From: Thinopyrum elongatum
Lineage: Eukaryota > Streptophyta > Magnoliopsida > Poales > Poaceae
DNA length: 64,000 nt
Direction of reading: 5' to 3'
Assembly: GCA_011799875.1 (NCBI GenBank)
Contig: CM022302.1
Span: 324,976,683 to 325,040,682, forward strand
Made by a program: the position numbers and the translations under genes. Shown piece after piece: positions 53,723-64,000 of the stretch. The stretch's first letter is position 1. Every line of letters starts with the position of its first letter. The notes below the pieces were generated by a model, which was given only the letters and a program-made list of their open reading frames with translations, was not told the DNA's origin and did not search any database.

Positions 53723-56700
53723 AGAAAGATAAGAAGTGCTCAGGTATGTCTATATTTTGTAGTTGTAAATAAGGTTTTTCAAGTAATTAATCTTTACTGT
53801 GAACTAATTAATCTCCAACAAATGTCATTGGTTACTCACCAAATGAAGCCTGTGGAATCAAGAATAAGAAGAAATAACTAATAACCTTCATATTTCTGCC
53901 AGATTGAAATTATATACGAGAGTAAGTGCATAATGCAAACCCATTCTTAAGATATTAATTGGACTTCTACCATTGCTGTTAGCATTAGTTTTTTCTGCTT
54001 ATACTCTTTAGGGGTAATAAAATCATATTGACATTATGGGGAAGTTAGGATGTAAGCAACAACCAAACTGTCCTTATTGTAACCTCCACAATAGTGCAGA
54101 AGTTCAATGGTAAGTCCAATAACGTTAGAAGCTCTTCTTTTCTTTACTAATAATATCTAATAGATTGATTATTGTTACCTAAACTCAACCAGCCCCACAA
54201 GAATATATACAAATTTAGAATATCTGAAACTCGAGAACTTCGTGACAAGTATGGGACTCTATCCTTAATTATTATTTTTGCGAACACTCTATCCTTAATT
54301 ATTTATGAACTAATGAATCATATCCGATATTGATTAGTAGCTTATTCAGTGAATCTAAGGACTATTGCATTTACTGAGATAGAGAAAGCATACTTAACAT
54401 CTACCAATAAGGACATCTATTAGATAACAAGCGTTTGTCAGCACTATCAGAACCATGCATGTCATGTTGTAAATTTTGAATACATTGAGACATTCACCTA
54501 ACGTGTGTCCTCTTCAATTCAACAGAGCCAGTAGAAAACTTCAAATAATATAGGTCTTCTTGAATTGTCTTAAAGGTATTTAATTTTCCAATTAATCTAA
54601 CAAAAAATAAAACAACAACAAATAAAACAAACATACATTTCAGTCCAACTAGAAGGTAAAAATATACATGTGAAGAATCAGCCGCAATGTTCTAAGTAGT
54701 ACGGGCGTGACATCACCTGCAACGAGGAAGTGAACTCGCATACTTGTAGGCAGAACTCCCATCCATCTTATCTACCATAAATTTCAATTAATAATCGTAA
54801 GCCTTCTTACTTTGACTAAAATACATATAAGTAAAATAATTTGCTAGGACATGGTAAGGATTTAAATGAGAAAGGATGCAAAGCAATAGTAGTTACATTG
54901 GTAGATGTCCACATAACCAGAACTGAGGAAGGCGACAGAACTCACCATCCATGTACACTCAAATCTTTCTATTTGTTCCTAAATCTCCTTAATTATACAC
55001 ATCTGCCTATGATACCCATCTCATGGACCATAGCCGGCGTCTCCCTCGGCCCACCTGCGGGCAACCATTCTTTGTGCTCAACGCCACCCTAACATTTTTC
55101 TGCTGCACCAACGACCAAAGACCCAGCCATAAAGAAAGTTGCTGCTGCGTGCCCAATCTCATATCACCATGACTAAGGTTTGCGGAAAATACTCGAAGGA
55201 ATAGAAATTGGAAGGAGAAACCAGTAAGTAGCGTCGAGATGACTTGGGAATTAGTTTCGCATCAGCGCCAGCAGCGACATCTTTCTTCGTAGGCTGCTAA
55301 TCGAAGGCGTTGACGTGGGTGGATGAGGAGGCTAGAGGGGATTGACTGAGATGAGAGAGATAGGGGAAGGAAGTACACCAGCACTGTATCCTACATGGAT
55401 TTAATGCTACGGAGTGGTATCATTCACTAAATTACTCAAATGAGCCTGCATCACGATCACTGGACCTGTACCACCTGTACATGGGCAGGTCTAAAAAACT
55501 TACATGGGCTAGCCGAAGTTGTTTTCATATTCTGTAGATTAAGTACAGCCGGCTCATCTAAAAAAAGTATAGCCAGGAAGAGAAATGAATCTGTTTTATC
55601 TATTCAGAAGAAGAAATGAAGAGATGGGTAACACGTTGACCACATGCATGGGTGCATACTTCGGGTAAAATGGTGACCAGTTAGCAATAGTTAGTACAAC
55701 TAGAGAATGGGTGTGCTTTGCATGACAGGAAAGTTTAGAGTTTTCGTTCTTTTTATGCGAGAAAGTTCGTAGTTTTCCAAGTGAAAAATTATCAGGTGTG
55801 ATCAGGAGCATGTAGTGCACCAAGTGAAAAGAAATGGTATAATTGAGAAAAATACATGTAATAGAGGTAAATAACGAAAATACATATAACCATATGATTA
55901 CGAACCATAATTTGTTCGTTAAGGATGTTTATTTCGTAATACTGTAGAATATCAAAAGAAATCTTTTATGAAGGGAGAAAATAATAAGTATCTAATACCT
56001 GGCAAACTACAGGCAAAATACAAGTTAAATAAATAAAACCATAATCCGTATTGTAAATATGATCTTGCTATAAGTTAGTTTTCCATTTATTTATTTTACA
56101 GAGCAAATAGCCTAGAACAACCGCATAGACTGTAGTCACCCAAAATTGCATTTAAAAAGGCTTATACTAATTCTATGCATTTAAAAAAAGGCTTACAGAT
56201 TCTATAGAATCTCCGTCAATCTCTCTCATGCTCCAGAGCTCCATAGGCCAAGAACCCAAACTATCTATTTTTCAAAATTACTCCCTGGTGTATATCTCTC
56301 TTCAAGAGTACCCACCATGATGCAACGCTCTTAGTAAAAGTGAAGGAGCAAATACATGCGCGAAGTTGTAATTAGGGTTTAGTGCCGCCACAAGTGAAGC
56401 ACACTTGGATGAACAAAATCGAGAAGGGGAGCTGAAGTAGTTAGGGTTTATTTTATTTTTTTGCTATAGTTGGATCAAGGATTGAGAAATCCAAGCAACT
56501 CGGCAAGGATGTGTATAAGAGCAAAGTCGTATTGCATGCCACCGGCAAAAATCAAATGAGCACACACAAACGATTTTTTTCTAAAAATATCAAGTGGGTC
56601 AGCAGTACAACATAGATAAATGGGTGTGTGCGCGCATACAAGTTTACTTCCTCATTCAAACAAAATTTATATGAGAAACAAGAAATAGTACAAGTGTACA

Positions 56701-57011
56701 ACATAGACACGTGTACACATGCACGCACACCATACATGCACACAACTGATAAATCCAATCGAATACAAACATCTAAAAACTCATTATGTTATCATTTCAA
56801 ATATTATCAAATTTAAAAATATTTATTTCAAAAATATCAAACGGTGCGAAAAATCTATTTTATATCAACTAACACATATGAACCAAATTCATTTAATACA
56901 TCCAAGACTTCTTCCTTTGTCTTAAATACATATATCATTAATATAACTTGCTAATATATGGTAACAACAAATAGAAAGAATACACCTTTTATGCAACTAC
57001 TAGAGGGGGAA
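53723..57011. other. AT-rich intergenic, no gene seen
   Basis: 3.3 kb without a convincing reading frame, LTR or MITE. Short segments (about 54660-55350) have a more gene-like composition, but I could not assemble exons. 56135-56215 repeats aaaaggctta-a-attctat. Confidence 0.5.
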
Positions 57012-57016
57012 GCATA
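57012..57016. repeat. target site duplication gcata (left) of the miniature LTR element
   Basis: Identical to 58661-58665. Confidence 0.92.
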
Positions 57017-57589
57017 TGTCAGGAGTAATCGTGACTTGAGTTTGTTTTCCGGTCAGTTCCAAGCGCTGCATGCGGATCCTGGCGCAGGCTGTTGAGGTTG
57101 CGTGTGCATGCAAGTAGTTAGTGCTACTTGGTCATCTGGTCATGCATGGACATGGATCGTGCATGTAGTGGTTAGCTTAGTGCGTGAGTTAGTTGCCGGG
57201 TGTGCCGGCCGGATGGTGTGTCTGCTAGCCTGGTAGAAAACCCCCTCCCCATGTACTGATTAAGGTGCGCCGGTCTGTTGCCGCGCCACGGTGATGGTAT
57301 GTGCCGGGCCGAGTGGAAGGGGCCTAAGGAAGATGTAGTCTCCGTTGAGACCGTGGTATGCGTCTGGTCGATGTGAGAGTTCTTCCGTAGTTGTGCTGCG
57401 TGTGTGCGTGTGTACCTCCATGTATATGTGTTCGAGGGAGTTGAGATGAATAGATGCCAACATACAGGCCGTTCGTCGGCCGGGGCGTTCGTCGCCGGAA
57501 GTGTGATTTGTTCATCGTCTTCTACCTCCGTCCGGCGTTCGTCGTCGGAGGGCTTCTCGGCGTTCGTCGCCGGTGAGTTTGTCTCAACA
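57017..57589 (+). repeat. 5' LTR of the miniature element
   Basis: Starts tgtcaggagtaatcg and ends gtttgtctcaaca. Contains repeated gttcgtcg-cgg phrases near its end (57468-57570). Confidence 0.94.
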
Positions 57590-58086
57590 ATTGGTATCAT
57601 GAGCCTGATTCTTTTGGGCATGGTTCGCTGTGCCGGAGGCGTGCCGGCGATGGCGCCATTCGTTGGCGGCTGCGCGAAGCTCCGGACCGTGTGTCGTCCT
57701 GTGGAGGTGCGGGGCGCTGCGGCTGCCATGGCGGACGCGGAGGCGGCCCGTGGCGAGCGCGGCGGCCGCGTAGGCGCTGCGTGGTGGTGCAGAGGCCGCG
57801 GATGTGCGGCGGTCATGGCAGATGCGGAGGCGGTGCGCGCTGAGTTGCGGCGAACGTGGAGGCCCCGGTGGCGTGGATGCGGCGCATGGCGAGCACGGTG
57901 GCGACTGGCGTTAGCGCGCCAGGTCGAGTCCGTGGCAGCGGCGACGACGACGACGATGGGAGCAGCGGCGTCAACCCCGGCAAAGTCGAGCGCGCCACAA
58001 GATGATGTCCTCCTCGCGACGGTCGACAACGAGCCATGTCGCCTGTGATGGTGCAGCAAGAATGCAAGTCAAGATTAGGGGGAGTT
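57590..58086 (+). other. interior of the miniature element
   Basis: GC-rich, 497 bp. A plus-strand frame is open from the ATG at 57598-57600 (MSLILLGMVRCAGGVPA) to a stop at 58046-58048, about 149 codons, Ala/Arg-rich with a repeated AAAMADAEAARGE / AAVMADAEAVRAE unit. The other strand is open too. No known domain. It may be a leftover of captured or Gag-leader sequence. Confidence 0.45.
57592..57605 (+). promoter_or_regulatory. primer binding site (initiator tRNA-Met) of the miniature element
   Basis: TGGTATCATGAGCC two bases after the LTR; the canonical site is TGGTATCAGAGC, so two bases are inserted or changed. Confidence 0.8.
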
Positions 58087-58660
58087 TGTCAGGAGTAATC
58101 GTGACTTGAGTTTGTTTTCCGATCAGTTCCAAGCGCTGCATGCGGATCCTGGCGCAGGCTGTTGAGGTTGCGTGTGCATGCAAGTAGTTAGTGCTACTTG
58201 GTCATCTGGTCATGCATGGACATGGATCGTGCATGTAGTGGTTAGCTTAGTGCGTGAGTTAGTTGCCGGGTGTGCCGGCCGGATGGTGTGTCTGCTAGCC
58301 TGGATAGAAAACCCCCTCCCCATGTACTGATTAAGGTGCGTCGGTCTGTTGCCACGCCACGGTGACGGTATGTGCCGAGCCGAGGGGAAGGGGCCTAAGG
58401 AAGATGTAGTCTCCGTCGAGACCGTGGTATGCGCCCGGTCGATGTGAGAGTTCTTCCGGAATTGTGCTGCGTGTGTGCGTGTGTACCTCCATGTATATGT
58501 GTTCGAGGGAGTTGAGATGAATAGATGCCAACATACAGGCCGTTCGTCGGCCGGGGCGTTCGTCGCCGGAAGTGTGATTTGTTCATCGTCTTCTACCTCC
58601 ATCCGGCGTTCGTCGTCGGAGGGCTTCTCGGCGTTCGTCGCCGGTGAGTTTGTCCCAACA
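58087..58660 (+). repeat. 3' LTR of the miniature element
   Basis: Partner of 57017-57589. Confidence 0.94.
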
Positions 58661-58665
58661 GCATA
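58661..58665. repeat. target site duplication gcata (right) of the miniature LTR element
   Basis: Identical to 57012-57016. Confidence 0.92.
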
Positions 58666-59370
58666 CCTGTGAAGAATCAGCCGGTGTGCAGGAAGTAGGA
58701 ATGATGCAAAGTTGTAGCACATTACATAGGTTGAAGCTGACAGTAGTAGCAACTAGGAAGCCCTCAACTTGCCTCCACCTGTAGACTGTCTACAAATGTA
58801 AAGAGACCAATGAAATATATTGAGCACATTTTGCTATATGGAACTTCATATAATTAATACGGATGTGTCCAAGAGACAATCAAAGTTGGGCAGAATGCTG
58901 TAACACCCCCGGTGGTTAACTACAGTAATCACTTTTGATAATGACATGTCAGCAAGCTTAACAGTGCATGATCATCAGTAGCATCATATTGCATTTCAAC
59001 TCCTAAGTCAAAATTCAGATTTAAACTAAAGTGGGAAATAAAAGTTGTTCAAACTGGAAAACCAAAATGTGCCTCATGTTGCAAATATTCCCATAGCATT
59101 TGTAAAAATGATTGCAACATTAGTTGAAATTGTGAAAGGACTCGAACAACTAGAAACAGCAGCAACATAGCACTATTCAATCCTTTTTCAATTTAAATAA
59201 AATCCAAACAAAAAGATATGGACCCCAAACCAATTTCTAGCAGTGACAAATAATACACTGTAAATAATGGAGCAAGTCTCATATTTTACAAAAGTCTTTT
59301 GGACTAAAAATAAAAGACAAAACAGAAAAAGGAATAAAGAAAAACAGAAAAAGAACAAAAGAAAATAAAG

Positions 59371-59410
59371 CCCCCCCCCCCCCCCCCCCCCAAAAGCCCC
59401 CAGCCCCAAA

Positions 59411-59442
<32 letters not shown>

Positions 59443-59496
59443 AGCCCCCCCCAGAAAAGCCCAGACAATGCCGCCCCCCCCCCCCCCCCCCCCCCC
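59371..59496. repeat. poly-C tracts of 21, 29 and 23 bases
   Basis: C21 at 59371-59391, C29 at 59412-59440, C8 at 59445-59452 and C23 at 59474-59496; further tracts are C11 at 60090-60100 and C21 at 60223-60243. On the minus strand these are G runs. Exact lengths are likely uncertain in any assembly. Confidence 0.9.
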
Positions 59497-60272
59497 TCCC
59501 CTCGCTGGCCTCCGCCCAGCTGGGCCACTGGGCTATGCCCAGGCCCGGCCCAGCCGTGCCGCCCACTCCCCTCCCCCATATCCCCCACCCGCCCGAACCT
59601 AGCCGCTATCCGCCCGCAACCCCCCCCCTCCCCCTCTCCTCACTTCCCCCTCCCCGCCTCCCCGCCCCCCCCTATCATATCTTTGCTCCTTCCCGACTCT
59701 CACCGTCTACTCTCCGTACCCTCATCCCTTACTCCTCCATCCTCCCCCTTCTCCTCCTCCCCCTCTCCCACTCCTACTCCGTGTCTCTTTGGTCCCCTCT
59801 CCTACTACCTCGGTCCCTTTCGAATGCTCTCACGGAGGTGCGAATCGTACCCGAGTCCGCGTCGGATTGCCTTACCCTCCTCTTTCTCCCCTACCTTCCT
59901 GAGCCGGCCGTGCCCGTCTCGCAGCCCTCTCCTCTTCTCCTCTCCACAACCATCCCCTCCGTTCCTTTGCCCCTCCTCCCATCTTCCCTCAGCCCTCCAT
60001 CTCCTTTTTCTTCCCCTCTTACCTCCTTCACCCTTCTCCCCGTACCGCTCCACTACCGCTCGCACCCCGCGCATCGCCGGCGCAACGCGCCCCCCCCCCC
60101 TCTCGCTCTCTAACCCCTCGTCCGCGCGCCTCCTTTCGCCATCCGCTTCTACCTCGTCCCCTTGGCGCCCTCTCACGCCCCTTTCCTCTCTCATTCCATC
60201 TGCCGCTCCCCTTCCACTCCCACCCCCCCCCCCCCCCCCCCCCTTTCCTCGCCCGCGCGATGCCATTTGGGC

Positions 60273-60350
60273 ACCGGACATGTCCGGTCCCAAATGGGCA
60301 CGCTCCGGACATGTCCGGCGCCCAGACGTGCACGCCGCGGACATGTCCGC
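60273..60350. promoter_or_regulatory. three phased ggacatgtcc palindromes
   Basis: Perfect palindromes accggacatgtccggt (60273-60288), ccggacatgtccgg (60305-60318) and gcggacatgtccgc (60337-60350). Centres are 31 and 32 bases apart. The first sits in a larger imperfect palindrome (60261-60300, tgccatttggg / cccaaatgggca). Confidence 0.85.
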
Positions 60351-60963
60351 CCAGCCCACTGACATAAGGGCCCACGGCCCAGAACGAATTAAAAAAAATA
60401 ATAATAATAATAAAAATAATTAAACTAATTAATTAATTAATTAGTTAATTAATCCTGATTAGGTTAATTTAATTAAGTAGTTAGTGTTAATTAAACAGTA
60501 ATTTAATTAGTTAATCACTAATTAACCTAGCAGCCTATGACAGGTGGGACCCACTGGTCCTGACGTCATGCTGACGTCAGCAAGACACTGTTTCGGATAA
60601 TGTTTAATTTAAATAATTAATTAAATTCCAGAAATTAATAAAAACTTTAGAAAATCATATAAAATAATCCGTAGCTCAGATGAAAATACTTTGTACATGA
60701 AAGTTGCTCAGAACGACGAGACGAATCTGAATACGCGGTCCGTTCGTCCGTCACGCGTCCCTAACTATCCGAACTTGCAACCGTTCCCCTCTTATCCTCT
60801 GTCCGATAATTCCAAAGACCCGGGAAATATCGTCAGATATTCTCCCGCTCCGTCTGTTACGTGTGATGCTGCGTTAGACTACCCCTAGCACCGTGTATCG
60901 TATTTGTCATGCTCATGTTTGCTATATATTTATACTGTTTCCTCCCCCTCTTCTCTCTCGGTA

Positions 60964-61071
60964 GACCCTGACCCCGACGTCGTCCCCGAGACCGACGCAG
61001 CTCCGGAGCCCGAAGACACCATAGACGACCTTGCCCTTGCCGCCGAGCAACCAGGCAAGCCCCTCCCTTGA
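60964..61071 (+). other. small acidic exon-like ORF inside the 4.1-kb LTR
   Basis: Reads DPDPDVVPETDAAPEPEDTI and DDLALAAEQPGKPLP to a TGA at 61069-61071. It is preceded by a pyrimidine-rich stretch ending cggtag, which would serve as a 3' splice site. Strongly acidic, no domain. It could be the last exon of a transcript starting in the LTR, or chance. Confidence 0.35.
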
Positions 61072-61363
61072 GCATACCGATATCGCCCATTCTAAATTTC
61101 TCATGCTTGCATTAGAATTACTGCTGCTGCTGCTTTACCTATTCTGATGCATAGCCTGTTCATTGTAACCTGCTGTTGATAATTACCTGCATATCCTAAA
61201 CTGTTTAGTCTAGGCTGGGTAGAGACCTATCAGTGACCCCACTTATCCCGACTGCCGCGCTGGATCGTCAGAAGACCCGATCAATGGGATTGAAGACCAG
61301 GACCCGACACCGCACATCACCCCCCTTAGTTGTAACGACACTGCAGCGTTACTATCGAGTGCC

Positions 61364-61575
61364 GAGGGTGAAACCTCTTGTAGCACTTCTGATGTTAACT
61401 CTGTAGAGTAGCTATTCGGTCATGGTCATCGAGGGTGATTCCTCCTTCACCGCTTCCGATAACGACGCTGTCGTACAACACCTCAAGTGTGGACCCAGTG
61501 AGGGTGATTCCTCCTAGTTCACCTTGACGGATACATCGAGTGGGAATTCAATGAGGGTGATACCTCGGATTCCCT
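61364..61575. repeat. four gagggtga-type repeats
   Basis: gagggtgaaacctc (61364), gagggtgattcctcc (61431), gagggtgattcctcc (61500) and gagggtgatacctc (61553), spaced 67, 69 and 53 bases with partly shared following text. Confidence 0.75.
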
Positions 61576-62985
61576 GATGTTATGGACACATGGATACTTG
61601 GACTTTACAATGTTACTTGGAAAGGCGGGTCGACCCTGAGGGGTACCCGCGTGTGATGTGAAGGCGGGTTGCCAGTGTGGTGCCCGAGTGGTGAATACGA
61701 GGCGCGGCCGGGCATTCTTAACCCTTGCCGCAAGTCCTCGAGACGGGGCGACGGGGTCACATCTTTCGTGAGTCTCTGCTCGTTACCGCAAGCCCTAGTC
61801 CTAACGATTTGGATATTTGATCCGAGCAGGCCTCTGGCCTGATAGCACTAACCATCACGTGGGCATAGTATGGGCGTTCTGCATCGTATGCATCAGCCGA
61901 AAGCTCTGTCAGACGTCCAGTTCAGCATGGCGGCACGGTCGGATCGTGTCGGCCACCCGAGGCGATGCTGGTATCCACCCTGTGCGCAACGACCCGGAGG
62001 GCAAGGGGCGATGGCCAAGACCCCCTTGCGCTTAGGATGTAGACCGGCGGGGACCTCTCTGCTGAGCTGTAGGTAGGGTTGCGATGTGTCGTTTGGCCGA
62101 GGCCGGGCATGACCCAGGAAAGTGTGTCCGGCCGAAGTTAATCGAGCGTGTTGGGTAAGTTGGTGCACCCCTGCAGGGAAGAACACTTCTATCGATAACC
62201 GGTCCTACGGTAAAGGACACTCGGAGTTGTATCCTGATTGATACAATTTAGAACTGGATACCTGTGATGAGACCTGTATATATGGCTCTGGGATTGCTTT
62301 CTCGCAGGGAGTCGAGAAAGGATCTCTGGGTGAGGTTGATATTATTACTACTACTTTATATGGCATTGTTCTACTCTCTTCTACTGCTGCAAGACCGCTG
62401 AAGATGCTAGTCTTCGATAGGACTAGGCCTTCTCTCTATTCTGGCATTTCTGCAGCCCAGTCCACATATACAGCCTCCCCTTGATAATGTTGCATATGTA
62501 GTGTAGATCCTTGCTTGCTGAGTACTTCAGAGTACTCACGGTTGCTTTTCTTTCCTTTTTCCCCCATATCAGTTCGTCGAGACCAGAGGACGGAGCCCCC
62601 TGAGACAGATGCCCCGACGATCGCTACTACTACTACCCAGAGGATGGATACTACTACGAGTTGACTGACGACCAAGAGTAGGATCGGAGGGTCCCAGGCA
62701 GGAGGCCTTCGCCTTTCGATCGTAGTGTTTTATTTTGCCCCGCCTTTCTAAAGGCCTTTCTGTACTTTCTTTTATATCTGTACTCAGATATCTGATGCTT
62801 CCGCTGACGCTTGTTCGCAAGCTTATGTATTCGAGCCCTCGAGGCCCTGGCTTGTAATATAAAGCTTGTATGACTTTATTTATGTTTTAGAGTTGTGTTG
62901 TGATATCTTCCCGTGAGTCCTTAGGCTTGATCGTGTGCATTTGCGTGTATGAATAGTGCACGATCGGGCCGGGGGCGTCACAAGT

Positions 62986-62997
62986 TGGTATCAGAGC
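62986..62997 (+). promoter_or_regulatory. primer binding site (initiator tRNA-Met)
   Basis: TGGTATCAGAGC, an exact match to the complement of the plant initiator tRNA-Met 3' end, three bases after the long LTR. Confidence 0.93.
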
Positions 62998-63115
62998 CGA
63001 CTGCCTGTAGGAATCCCCTTTCCAACTCCTTGGCCGAAGTTGAGTCTAGAAACCGGAAAACTGTTTTACTAACTTGGCTGTGTGGCTTACGGGCCCACGT
63101 CGCCAATTGGGTGGT

Positions 63116-63955
63116 ACTGCAGAAATGCCAGAATGAGAGAAGGCCTAGTCCTATCGAAGACTAGCATCTTCAGCGGTCTTGCAGCAGTAGAAGAGAGTAG
63201 AACATACCATATAATGTAGCAGTAATAATATCAAACTCACCCAGAGATCCTTTCTCGACTCCCTGCGAGAAAGCAATCCCAGAGCCATAAAGTCATCAAA
63301 CCTCGTCCTGAATCCCTTCTCGACTCCCTGCGAGAAGCAATCCCAGAGCCATATATACAGGTCTCATCACAGTATCCTTCTAAATTGTATCAATCAGGAT
63401 ACAACTCCGAGTGTCCTTTACCGTAGGACCGGCTATCGATAGAAATGTTCTTCCCTGCAGGGTGCACCAACTTACCAACACGCTCGATTAACTTCGGCCG
63501 GACACACTTTTCCTGGGTCATGCCGGCCTCTCGCAACGACACATCGCAACCCTACCTACGCTCAAGCAAGTCCCCGTCGGTCATACATCTCTAAGCGCTC
63601 AGGGTCTTGGGCCATCGCCCTGTGCACTCCGAGTCATTGCGCGCAGGGAAAGCCTGCACCAGATGGCCGCCGGTCCGTCCGTGCCGCCATGCTGAACTGG
63701 ACGTCTGACAGAGCTTTCGGCTGATGCTACGATGCAGAACGCCCATACTATGCCCACGTATGGTGTTAGTGCTACAGAACCAGGCCTGCTCGATCAAATA
63801 TCCAAATCGCTAGACTAGGGGCTTGCGGTAACGAGCAGAGACTCACGAAAGATGTGACCCCGTCGCCCCGTCTCGAGGACTTGCGCAAGGGCCATGAATG
63901 CCCGGCCACGCCTCGTAATTCACCCCTCGGCACCATCCAGTCACCCTGCTCGTAA
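63116..63955 (-). repeat. inverted copy of part of the long LTR
   Basis: From ctgcagaaatgccagaat onward the sequence is the reverse complement of 62457 back to about 61665 (for example tttctcgactccctgcgaga, cttcggccggacacac, gctgaactggacgtctgac, gaatgcccggcc). The copies differ by scattered changes and a roughly 65-bp internal tandem duplication in the inverted arm (ctcgactccctgcgag at about 63257 and 63318). It is probably an LTR piece of a second element in opposite orientation. Confidence 0.88.
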
Positions 63956-64000
63956 AAACTGTCGGGAACTCAGGTCCACCTCTACTACTCTACTTACTAA
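63956..64000. other. window end
   Basis: Too short to classify; the similarity to the inverted LTR arm fades here. Confidence 0.4.

Larger units (their letters stand above)
57017..58660 (+). mobile_element. miniature (TRIM-like) LTR retrotransposon, 1.64 kb
   Basis: Two direct LTRs of 573 and 574 bp (57017-57589, 58087-58660; TG...CA) enclose only 497 bp. A tRNA-iMet-type primer site follows the left LTR, a polypurine tract (attagggggagtt) precedes the right one, and the TSD is perfect. By eye the LTRs differ by 13 substitutions and one single-base indel, so it is fairly young. The interior has no gag or pol; mobilisation must come from an autonomous partner, probably Copia-like to judge from the primer site. 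The LTRs are longer than those of classical TRIMs such as Cassandra. Confidence 0.93.
58899..62982 (+). repeat. very long LTR (4.1 kb) of an element continuing beyond the window
   Basis: Starts tgtaacaccccc and ends gggcgtcaca, followed at once by a tRNA-iMet primer site, so it is a 5' LTR on the plus strand. LTRs of this size occur in large non-autonomous Triticeae elements (LARD type such as Sukkula) and some Gypsy families; I cannot name it. Inside are poly-C tracts (59371-59496), a CT-rich low-complexity block to about 60250, three ggacatgtcc palindromes (60273-60350), an AT-rich ttaattaa block (60400-60520), gagggtga repeats (61364-61560) and a small acidic ORF at 60964. The partner LTR lies outside the window, so the TSD cannot be checked. 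Confidence 0.8.

Noticed and set aside
57172..58059. A 295-codon minus-strand open frame
   Set aside because: It spans the LTR-interior junction of the miniature element and is repeated in part by the other LTR. It is a GC-rich shadow, not a gene.
60273..60350. p53-type response elements (ggacatgtcc)
   Set aside because: The match is real as text, but plants have no p53, so the name would mislead; reported as palindromes only.
59188..60423. Gly-rich (minus) and Pro/Ser-rich (plus) open frames
   Set aside because: They are translations of poly-C and CT-rich low-complexity DNA inside the long LTR.

Overview
This window is plant nuclear DNA, and everything in it fits a large Triticeae (wheat/Aegilops/barley-type) genome. 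It has nested LTR retrotransposons of the Gypsy Athila and Tat lineages, primer binding sites matching plant tRNA-Asp and initiator tRNA-Met, TA-flanked Stowaway MITEs, and only a few host genes, most of them broken. I found no prokaryotic, viral or organellar gene, no rRNA or tRNA gene and no CRISPR array.

Layout. 0-10.4 kb is a low-copy island: a broken DUF4283-like gene (minus), a broken two-exon F-box/DUF295 gene (minus), a 3'-5' exonuclease-like gene with one frameshift and a 25-codon GAA run (plus), a Stowaway MITE, and an unrecognised short gene with a clean TATA box but one internal TAG (minus). 10.4-18.3 kb is a GC-rich host open region cut in two by a 7.0-kb non-autonomous Gypsy element (minus, TSD cagtg). 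19.0-48.05 kb is one 29-kb nest. Its outer element (plus, TSD acaag) carries a very long reading frame of unknown function and no visible reverse transcriptase or integrase. A 10.4-kb Tat-lineage element (minus, TSD caccc) sits in its leader, and a 10.2-kb Athila-lineage element (minus, TSD aggcc/gggcc) sits inside its reading frame. A MITE sits in its left LTR. 48-57 kb is low-copy AT-rich DNA with microsatellites, minisatellites and tandem duplications, where I recognise no gene. 57.0-58.7 kb is a 1.64-kb miniature LTR element (TSD gcata). From 58.9 kb to the end there is a single 4.1-kb LTR with its tRNA-Met primer site, followed by an inverted copy of part of the same LTR.

How the parts relate. 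Insertion order can be read directly: the outer element came first, then the Tat and Athila elements landed in it, and the MITE landed in one of its LTRs. Removing each insert with one TSD copy closes the interrupted host reading frame. The autonomous-type polyproteins (Tat, Athila) each keep gag, protease, RT, RNase H and integrase motifs but carry several nonsense codons.

Most interesting signals: (1) the roughly 1,640-codon reading frame of the outer element, which runs through the polypurine tract and U3 and stops two bases before the LTR TATA box while coding across a CCGGATCATCCGG array; (2) a 64-bp hairpin placed upstream of the TATA box in both Athila LTRs and again, in homologous form, upstream of a TATA-like box preceding the small ORF behind integrase, which suggests an internal promoter; (3) an antisense gene with its own TATA box in the Tat element; (4) three 14-bp perfect palindromes spaced 31 and 32 bp in the 4.1-kb LTR. 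All comparisons were made by eye; no database search was run.
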